From: Corythoichthys intestinalis
Lineage: Eukaryota; Chordata; Actinopteri; Syngnathiformes; Syngnathidae
Reading direction: 5' to 3'
Length of the DNA stretch: 64,000 bases
Assembly: GCF_030265065.1 (NCBI RefSeq)
Contig: NC_080405.1
Span: forward strand, 20,092,501 to 20,156,500
Shown: one piece after another, positions 56,002 to 64,000 of the stretch
Layout: each line of letters begins with the position of its first letter
Position numbering within the stretch: the first letter of the stretch is position 1
Notes under the pieces: model-generated
Told to the model about the DNA's origin: nothing
What the model saw: only the letters and a program-made list of their open reading frames with translations
The model's database searches: none
Position numbers and translations under genes: made by a program

Positions 56002-57044
56002 TACAGTATATAATTGTCTGGCCTGCATTAAGTGGTGTACCAGTTAACTGTGATTTCTTACACTCTTACAGTTGTTTACAGAGACGGTCTAAAGCACACC
56101 AAGAGCAATCAATTGCTTTAAACCACCACACAGTAGTACTGTACATTGCCTACCTCCTTTCGGCAAACTGTCTGAAATGAATGCTCAAATGTTCTTTAAG
56201 AAAAAAACAACAACTTTCAATTCTCACTTTTAAGCATAGACCCCCCCCCCCCCACCTACTCCCGATTCCATGAAAAAGGGGGGGGGGGCATCTTCAGCTC
56301 ACATTTCTGGCAAATTTCCTTTTTGAATTGCAACTAAACATTTTTTAATCAAAGACCCATCGATTAAATACACATGGTATGTTCATAGTTTCATTTGGTC
56401 ATCTTTGAGTTCGAATATCTAAATATTCCAGATTTAGAAAGTGGACCACGAAAAGACAAGTTGAAATTGTTTGAAATTTTCCCTAATTTTCTTTGTCCAA
56501 TGAACAAATACTTCTAGGTTTTAAAAATTTGTGGTCAAGAGGAAAAATGTTTTCTTTCTTTTAATACATTAAAACCGAAACACATCACCTGACATCACAC
56601 AACCCAAAGTGGTGTAGAATTTTTTTTTTTTTTTTTTCTACAAAGGGAATTATCCTTCATGGTAATACATAGTCATTACTATTACAAATTATATTGTATT
56701 TCTCACAAGGAAATAAGTTTTGGGTTGCTCTGATGATTTAACTCCATAAAACAAAATGTAAATTACTCATAATCCTGGCAGAATTATTTTACTCCCATAT
56801 TTCAGTCATTATTACAAAATATTAACAAACACTGCTCTAGAAAACTATAAAAGTAAATTGCCAGGAAAAATAGGTAGTTCTAGCCCTGAAATGTAACATG
56901 GTATTTAAAAACAAAATAAGAACCCACACCAATAATCTCTATATTTACATATTTCCTAGTATGGTAAATAATCCACTTTTGGACTGTTTTCCATTGTTTT
57001 AAAAAAAAAAACTATTAAGTGCCTGCCCTTAAGTGTCTTCTAGT
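56002..57044. other. 3' flank of lrrn4cl, with a C-run and facing G-run
   Basis: It likely holds the lrrn4cl 3' UTR near its right side. It contains a C-run near 56239-56253 and a G-run near 56278-56288 that could pair. No coding evidence. Confidence 0.45.
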
Positions 57045-57830
57045 TTACAACGTCTCTTCTTTACTGTATGATGGGTTTCCGAGTCCATCGGTTGAGTCTC
57101 TCTTTGCATTTCGGTTCTTTTGACACCTCCAGAGGATCACAGCAAAGATCAGGAGTAAAAGGAGAATCCCTCCTCCAATAATACCTCCTAACACCTCATA
57201 GCCTGATGACGAGGGAGGGTCATATCGCAAGCAGGAAAACTCTGTGGGTGTGCTGTGTCCTGCTTTATTAACTGCCTCCACACACACCTTGGTTCCAATT
57301 TCCAAAGACCCGACCAAACCTTGTCGAAAAGCTTCCCCAAATTCAATTGTTTTTTCGTCTTGTCCTTCCACCACTACTCTGTACTTAGTCACCACAGAGG
57401 TTGGAGCACACCATTTGACCTCAACTTTGCCCCTGTTTTCCCCCTTGTTGATTGGCATCAGTGCGTGTAAGCGTGGTGCATGAGGAGACTGGTCAGCTCC
57501 ACTAATTCCAGGGCAGAGGCAACCAGTCTCTGCCAACAGCTTGGCACAGGGCACCTGATTCTCCAAACAAGGGTTAAAATTGCAGATTTCCCGTTGGAGA
57601 AACTTCCTCCTAGTAGTGGCATGCACTTCTGGAGGGTTTTTGCTGCCAGACTCATCATCTTCACCATAATCCCCACCATAATCGAGATCTAAACCGGTAA
57701 TTAATCTAAATCGTGGACGAGTGATGGGAGGCGAAGTAGATGCAGCGTCTGTGATAAGGCAGGAGGGAAGGAGAGGCCAGGCACTCAGAAAGAGGAGAAG
57801 CACAGTTGGGTTCCTACGTAGTGATGTCAT
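57045..57830 (-). CDS. lrrn4cl: LRRN4 C-terminal-like protein (Lrrn4cl)
   Basis: One 261-codon coding exon; human LRRN4CL is about 238. The N-terminal signal peptide is MTSLRRNPTVLLLFLSAWPL with cleavage likely near residue 28. A low-complexity acidic stretch with GDYGEDDESGS follows, then a cysteine-rich segment (CNFNPCLENQVPCAKLLAET), a fibronectin type III domain (about residues 120-205, VEVKWCAPTSVVTKYRVVVE … VCVEAVNKAGHSTP) and one membrane helix at about 215-238 (VLGGIIGGGILLLLLIFAVI). A short basic cytoplasmic tail ends YSKEETL. This type I membrane protein has no leucine-rich repeats. An acceptor-like CACAG just 5' of the ATG suggests an upstream 5' UTR exon. Human LRRN4CL is in 11q12, in keeping with neighbouring genes. 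Confidence 0.93.
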   Translation of the reverse strand: MTSLRRNPTVLLLFLSAWPLLPSCLITDAASTSPPITRPRFRLITGLDLDYGGDYGEDDESGSKNPPEVHATTRRKFLQREICNFNPCLENQVPCAKLLAETGCLCPGISGADQSPHAPRLHALMPINKGENRGKVEVKWCAPTSVVTKYRVVVEGQDEKTIEFGEAFRQGLVGSLEIGTKVCVEAVNKAGHSTPTEFSCLRYDPPSSSGYEVLGGIIGGGILLLLLIFAVILWRCQKNRNAKRDSTDGLGNPSYSKEETL

Positions 57831-58113
57831 GTCTGTGGAGAGACGTCACATGGTTGATGATGATGACAATACAAATACATTAATTTACTGGTATGTTAAT
57901 CATAACAAAAATTCACATTTTCATGCACACACTTAATAAGTGCACTTGCTAATGAGACTGGTTTTGCTAAGAAACAATAGCATTATAGGCAGAGTACAGA
58001 ACTTTGTCAAACACATTCAATCAGTATAGATAAAATCTTGATAGACAATATAATTCCTTCCCCCTCACAATTCAAGGAAATTTTTGAAAGAGGGAACGTG
58101 TTTTATATATGTA
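57831..58113. other. Upstream flank of lrrn4cl
   Basis: AT-rich, probably the intron or promoter region upstream of the coding exon. Nothing specific was seen. Confidence 0.4.
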
Positions 58114-59822
58114 CTAATCCTTCTATAAAAAATAGCATATTGTGATAAAGTTCATTATTTTCTGTAATATACTGATAAACATTAGACTTTCATATATTAT
58201 TTTAGATTCATTACACACAACAGAAGTAGTTCAAGCCTTTTATTGTTTTAATATTGATGATTTTGGCAAAAAAGTCATATATTTTAGATTCATTACACAC
58301 AACTGAGGTAGTTCAAGCCTTTTATTGTTTTAATATTGATGATTTTGGCAAAAAAGTCCAGAAAAACAGAAAATCCCTATCTAAAAAAATTAGCATATTT
58401 CATCCGATCAATACAAAAAAAGTGTTTTTAAATACAAAAAAAGTCAACCTTCAATTAATTATATCAGCTATGAACTCAATACTTGGTCGGGAATCCTTTT
58501 GCAGAAATGACTGCTTCACTGCGGTGTGGCATGGAGGCAATCAGCCTGTGGCATTGCTGAGTTGTTATGGAGGCCAAGGATGCTTCGATAGCGGCCTTAA
58601 GCTCATCCACAGTGTTGGGTTTGGTGTCTCTCAACTTGCTCTTCACAATATTCCACAGATTCCCAACTCGGTTCAGGTCAGGAGAGTTGGCAGGCCAATT
58701 GAGCACAGTATTGCCATGGTCAGTAAACCATTTACCAGTGGTTTTGGCACTGTGAGCAGGTGCCAGGTCGTGCTGAAAAATGAAATATTCATCTTCATTA
58801 AGGTTTTCAGCAAATAGAAGCAAGAAGTGCTCCAAAATGTCCTGATAGCTAGCTGCATTGACCCTTTCCTTGATAAAACACAATAGACCAACACCAGCAG
58901 CTGACATGGCACCCCAAACCATCACTGACCATGGGTACTTGACACTGGACTTCAGGCATTTTGGCATTTCCTTCTCCCCAGTCTTCCTTCAAACTCTGGC
59001 ACCTTGATTTCCGAATGACATGGTGTTATGGTGTTAGCAAAATTTGCTTTCGTCTAAAAAAAGTTCTTTGGACCACTGAGCAACAGGCCAATGCTGCTTC
59101 TATGTAACCCAGGTGAGGCGCTTCTGCCGCTGTTTCAGGTTCAAAAGTGGCTTGACCTGGGGAATGCGGCACCTGTAGCCCATTTCCAGCTCACGCCTGT
59201 GCACGGTGGCTCTGGATGTTTCTACTCCAGACTCAATCTACTGTTTCTGCAGGTAACCCAAGGTCTAGAATCGGCCCTTCTCCAAAATCTTTCTCAGGGT
59301 ATGGTCACCTCTTCTGGTTGTGCAGCAATTCTTGCCACACTTTTTCCTTCCTACAGACTTCCCATTGAGGTTCCTTGATACAGCACTCTGGGAACAGCCT
59401 ATTCGCTCAGAAATTTCTTTCTGTGTCTTAGCCTCTTGCTTGAGGGTGTCAATAATGGCCTTCTGGACAGCAGTCAGGTCGGGAGTCTTGCCAATGATTG
59501 CGGTTTTGAGTAATGAATCAGGCTGGGAGTTTTTAAAAGCCTCAGGAATCTTTCGCAGGGGTTTCGAGTTAATTCGTTGATTCAGATGATAAGGTTAGTA
59601 GCTTCTTTAGAGTACCTTTTCATGATATGCTAATTTTTTGAGATAGGGATTTTTGGTTTCTCTTGACTTTTTTGGCAAAATCATCAATATTAAAACAATA
59701 AAAGGCTTGAACTACTTCAGTTGTGTGTAATGAATCAAAAATATATGAAAGTAATGTTTATCAGTACATTAGAGAAAATAATGAACTTTATCACAATACG
59801 CTAATATTTTCAGAAGGACCAG
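58114..59822 (-). mobile_element. Tc1-like transposon with internally duplicated left end, inactive
   Basis: The left end, CTAATCCTTCTATAAAAAAT, and the right end, ATTTTCAGAAGGACCAG, are inverted and TA-flanked (58112-58113, 59823-59824). Long inner inverted arms share AAAAGGCTTGAACTACTTCA. Near the left end an 82-bp segment is duplicated (TTAGATTCATTACACACAAC at 58202 and 58284). Transposase lies on the minus strand with an open part at 58476-58967: SVMVWGAMSAAGVGLLCFIK, FQHDLAPAHSAKT and NSPDLNRVGNLW. The third catalytic Glu position (normally PIENLW) is Gly here, and the N-terminal half at 58968-59650 has several frame breaks, so this copy is dead. Confidence 0.92.
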
Positions 59823-59868
59823 TACAAACAATGCTTCTAGTAGGATTAATAGTGTGCTTGGAGTAGTA

Positions 59869-61582
59869 CAACCCCTAGCAAAAAGTATGGAATCACCAGT
59901 CTCGGACGAGCACTCACTCAGACATTTTATTATGTAGAAAAAACTCAGATAAAAAATTTTGGAAAAAAATAATGAATTAGTTCAAAATTGCAACTCCTCA
60001 GCTCTCAGACACACTAAAAGAAATGAATAAAAAACATTGTGGTGGTCAGAAAATGTTAGTTTTATGGAGCAAGTGCAGGGAAGTAAATATAGAATCACTC
60101 CATTCTGAAGAACAAAATATGGAATCACTCCATTTTAAGTAGAACATACAGACAAACCCAGTCAATTTTCTTTCCTTAATTGGGCCCCTGCCTCAGATTA
60201 GATCTGCTCGTTAGTCAGCAGTTAAAAACCGTGCAGTTATCAAACCTTGGAGGGCTTGTGGACCAAGTGGATTCACAAGAATCATGGATCCAACAAGAGA
60301 GATGCCTCTTGAGACCAAGGAGAGGATTATCAAACTTCTTGAAGAAGGTAACGCTACACGTATGGTTGCCAAAGATGTGGGCTGTTCACAGTCAGCTGGA
60401 CCAAGTATACAAACAGCATGGCAAGGTTGTTAAAGTCAAGCGTACTGGTAGACTGAGGAAGGCATCCAAACGTCATGACAAAGGCCATATGTCTTGAAAA
60501 CAGAAGATGTACAACAAGACAAATGAAGAAGAAATGGGAGGAAGCTGGAGTCAACGTATGTGACAGAACTGTGCAAAATCGTCTAAAGGAAATGGGACTT
60601 TCATACAGGAAAGCTAAAAGGAAACCATCATTGACACTTAAACCGAAAAGAACAAGACTGCAATGGGCTAAGGAGAGGCAACCATGGACTGTGAATGACT
60701 GGATGAAGGTTATTTTCAGTGATGGGTCAAGAATCTTCATTGGACAAGGTGACGATGCTGGAACTTTTGTTAGGTGCCATTCCAGTGAGATTTACAAAGA
60801 TGACTGCCTGGAGAAACCCTCAAAATTCCCTCAGTCCTTGATGATATGGGGCAGCATGTCAGGCAAAGGCATTGGGGAGATGGCTGTGGTTAAAACTTCA
60901 ATAAATGCACAAGTCTACATTGAAATTTTAGACAACATTCTTATCCCTTCAATTGAAAATATGTTTGGGGATAATGAAATCATTTTCCAAGATGACAATG
61001 TATCATGCCACAGAGCTAAAACTGTTAAAGCATTCCTTGGAGAAAGACTCATCCAGTCAATGTCATGGCCTGCAAGTAGCCCAGATCTCAGCCCTATTGA
61101 AAACTTGTGGTGGAAATTGAAAGAAATGGTCAGCAAGGCTCACAGCAAGGCTCTCACCTGCAAGGATGATCTGGCAACTGCAATTAAAGAGAGTTGGCTC
61201 CAAATTGATGAAGAATACTATTTGTCACTCATCAAGTCAATGCCTCAGAGACTGCAAGCTGTCATAAAAGCCAGAGGTGGTGCAACTAAATACAAAAGAT
61301 GTTATTTGATTGTTATTTCTTTCTCATGATTCGATATATTTTTCCTCAGAATGGAGTGATTCTATATTTATTTACCTGCACTCGCTCTGTAAAAGTAACA
61401 TTTACTGACCACCACAATGTTTTTTATTCATTTCTTTTAGTGTTTCTGAATGCTAAAGAGTTGCACTTTGGAACTAATTCATTATTTTTTCAAGCTTTTT
61501 ATCTGAGTTAGTTCTCCATAATAAAATGTCTGAGTGAGGGTTCGTCCGAGACTGGTGATTCCATACTTTTTGCCAGGGGTTG
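59869..61582 (+). mobile_element. Tc1/mariner-type transposon, nearly whole
   Basis: The inverted ends CAACCCCTAGCAAAAAGTAT and ATACTTTTTGCCAGGGGTTG are TA-flanked (59867-59868, 61583-61584). Its length of 1714 bp is typical. A second subterminal block (GGAATCACTCCATTCTGAAG on the left, CAGAATGGAGTGATTC on the right) also forms an inverted pair. It starts 46 bp after the right end of the preceding Tc1 element. Confidence 0.93.
60290..61329 (+). pseudogene. Tc1-type transposase with one apparent frameshift
   Basis: The N-terminal part begins at the ATG at about 60290 (MDPTREMPLETKERIIKLLE, first HTH, GCSQSA) and shifts frame near 60400. The remaining 284-codon frame at 60475-61329 includes the second HTH (TRQMKKKWEEAGVNVCDRTV) and the DDE domain. 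Catalytic positions are present: D in IFSDGSR, D in FQDDNVSCHR and E in SPIENLWWKLK. The usual FSDES is FSDGS. The C-terminus runs past the normal AR/KGGATKY (here ARGGATKYKR) into a few extra codons before the stop. Apart from the frameshift it looks well preserved. Confidence 0.85.
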
Positions 61583-62214
61583 TATTTTAAAACAATTGAG
61601 ATCTTTAGATAGAGATGCAGCCCCCCCCCCCCCCCCCTGACGAATTAAAAGATTTGCACAACATTTTTTTCTAATGGAGTCACATTAGACAGGAGTACCT
61701 GTTGTAAAGTGTGTATTTTAAAACAAAAACAAAAAAATTACAAAACAAAGGAAATAACCATGAGGTATAAATAATGTCTCAAAAATTTAGGGAGGAAAAT
61801 AAAATTCATCATACTTTTTGTTTATTTGTATACATTTTTTGGTATTCACGCAACGTCTGAGCATGCATGTTTGTGTTTTACCTAAACAGGAAATGTGGAA
61901 AATAAGTTTTGATTTTACTTGGAAAATATTACCAGAAGGAAAAAGTCCCTAACTTTACAAAAGAGAAAATACTACTGGAGTCCTACCAATTAAGTGCACA
62001 CACTTGTTCAATGGTTTCCGTGGAAACTTAACTTGAATCCAAGTGTAAGAAAACTGTTTCAGTTGATTGAGTAATCCGTTTTCTATTCAAACAAACCAAT
62101 CTCTAAATATAAACCATTGCAAATTTCTATCTAGAACACAAATAAGTAAACTGGTTTACAGTACCTGTTGAATGGTGAGGAATATTTCTAGTGTCTTTCT
62201 CAGTCTATCCTTGT
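61583..62214. other. Intergenic, nothing recognised
   Basis: It contains a C-run of about 17 at 61621-61637 and AT-rich sequence; no exon was seen. Confidence 0.45.
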
Positions 62215-64000
62215 GAGTGCGCTTCTCGCTTTTTGTTCTCACTGTGAGTTTCTATAAAACTTTTCTCCTCCTCCTCCTCCTCCCCAACCTCTTTTTCTCC
62301 CCTTGGTGCCTCTCCCTCCCCCCTTCTCTATTTCACATGCTGCCTCTGCTCATTTTTTTCACAATGCTGCCTTTCCCAACAGTGCTTCAAGCTACGATAA
62401 CACTTTTATATGCCTATTGTGGAATTTATATGTGGACTAGTTTGTGCAATGTTACCATCAACTCATGCACTGCTCAGCATATTTATCTTTCTGCAGCATA
62501 AGGCTACTTGTGTGGGACAGCTTTTTTTTTCTTGGTTTTGTTGTTGTTTTTTTGTGTGCTAAAAGCTGTGACAGAAAGTTCCGACACGCTATGCAGGTGC
62601 TCCAATGAATTGTACATTGGGTCAGCATCACTGTGTGCTTTTGAGAGTAGGGGGTGAGGAATGCACACTTGTTTATTTCTAATAGTCTCCATGCAGCGCT
62701 GGCAGCCCATTTTGTCACTGAAGAGGAACAATGAATGTTAACCTCTTTGTGGAGTAAAGCTGTGAAAGATATCAAGCTCTCTGTATTTACTCATGAATTT
62801 GAATAAGATGAAGGAACATTTATTTGGTTTTCCATAACAAATTCCTTTATAGACAACTTTTGTTCCTTCAAAAGAATGTACGGTATGACTGCAAACTGCA
62901 CCTAAGTGAGATCGTGTGAATGCGAACTTTTATGACTTAATCGTGTCATGTTCATATGAAGTGTGGCCTATTTGATAACAAATCTAGTAGTAATAAATTA
63001 TTGAAAAGATTAAACAACCCTTTGAAGAGCACAGCCAAATACGACTTTGTGAATGGAATTCCTTACTGTTTCACCATTACACATGACACTGAAAAATGTG
63101 TGTTAAAATGCACACAGTTGTGTGCATGTCAACTATACCCACAACGACTACACATGAACAGATGGAAAACAGCTTTAGTGGGGTCATTTAGGCCGAATCC
63201 TGCAGTGCAAAATGGATTTACAAGAATACAAACAATTTAGATTGAGTCCGGAGTTTTGTTTTGCAATTTGTAATCCATAAAACAACTCTTTCGGAGTGTT
63301 GCTGATTATTTTCAGACAAGCAGATTTATTGAGGGTCTGGGAGTGCAGGGTGAAAAGAAGTCACAAGTTCTTTATTAGTTTTTATGAAGGACAAAATGGT
63401 TGCACTATTTGGAGACAAACCAAATCACAGAAGAGTGTCTTTAATCTTCGTATTTGTCTTCAGGTATTTTGGGCCCGAAGGACAACCATTTCTTCCAGCC
63501 CCCATGAGCCACACTGGCCACAAATGCGGGCGCTTTTAAGTTTCACAAAACTGTAACGAGATGGTACATGTTGCGATGGCTTATCAGACTTTGATTCATT
63601 TCAGTCTTCTTTTCAGAACACTCTGTCTCCAGAATGTCTAAAGCCTTAACTTTTTTTCCAAACACTCTTATGGGACATATTCAATTAGCTTTGGTTTGTT
63701 ATACTCTGAACATTTAAACATCTGTTTACTATTTATGCATACAGATTACGCGCATTCAGTGAAGTGGGTGTGTTGTTTCTTTTGAGAAATGTGTCTGTCC
63801 ATAAATCTATGAATAATCTTTGAGGAAGTGTCATATGCGGTAAAGACGTCAAACAGGATGACAGACTCATAATGCTGAAATGAAAGATTTCATAAAATAA
63901 ATTTCACACAGAGATAAGTAGTGAGGTTTATGACCGAAAGAGGCTGACTAGTATAATTAGTCACATTTACAAAGTATCATTCCAAACAGTCGCATATACA
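62215..64000. other. Intergenic or intronic right edge, nothing recognised
   Basis: There is a pyrimidine-rich CTCCTCCTCCTCC patch near 62262-62283 and ORFs at 62217-62501, 62458-62775 (minus), 62956-63240 and 63296-63556 without recognisable domains or matched splice sites. A gene extending off the right edge cannot be excluded. Confidence 0.4.

Noticed and set aside
58254-58817. 187-codon plus ORF
   Set aside because: It starts in the Tc1 terminal duplication and runs antisense through the dead transposase.

Overview
This is a window of vertebrate nuclear DNA, most likely from a ray-finned (teleost) fish. The evidence is short coding exons with GT-AG introns, many microsatellites, a very dense load of Tc1/mariner and hAT DNA transposons and their MITEs, and exon chains whose best recognisable relatives are vertebrate genes. 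I read exons by hand from splice sites, reading-phase continuity and remembered protein families; no alignment was run. The species is not identifiable.

Host genes from left to right. A partial signal-peptide/signal-anchor protein runs off the left edge (minus, exons at 1881-1989 and 1612-1701). An 11-exon, 313-codon coiled-coil protein with a C-terminal membrane segment and a KASH-like tail ending in LPPI (minus, 6898-14423; kash5-like candidate). zdhhc24 (minus, 16340-17849; 3 exons, 292 aa). kiz/kizuna (plus, 20705-25623; 10 exons, 638 aa). pola2, DNA polymerase alpha B subunit (minus, 26264-39740; 18 exons, 597 aa), tail-to-tail with kiz. A 57-codon SAP-like ORF head-to-head with pola2 (40176-40349). 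An unidentified 14-exon gene (minus, 42094-50667; about 431 aa; weak candidate top6bl, the meiotic topoisomerase VIB-like subunit). tstd1 (plus, 54640-55277; 112 aa rhodanese). lrrn4cl (minus, 57045-57830; single coding exon). Human orthologues of zdhhc24, pola2, lrrn4cl and C11orf80/TOP6BL all lie in 11q12-q13, which supports one ancestral linkage block.

The rest is mostly mobile DNA. Tc1-type elements with TA target sites lie at 7910-9458 (transposase almost intact), 11008-12926, 46709-48261, 51241-51620, 58114-59822 and 59869-61582, plus an inverted fusion at 4710-6140. hAT-type elements with 8-bp duplications lie at 3689-4628, 11427-11870, 20982-22036, 28594-29924 and 33210-34465. Several are nested: a Harbinger-like MITE in a hAT, a hAT in a TA-flanked MITE, a hAT in a Tc1, and a probable solo LTR in a Tc1. 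No CRISPR array, rRNA or tRNA gene was recognised.

I found no obvious new multi-gene system. The observations most worth a second look are the KASH-like gene, the unidentified gene at 42-51 kb with its apparent GC-AG intron, the near-intact Tc1 copy, the nested insertions with a matching empty site, and the kiz intron built almost wholly from two transposons.
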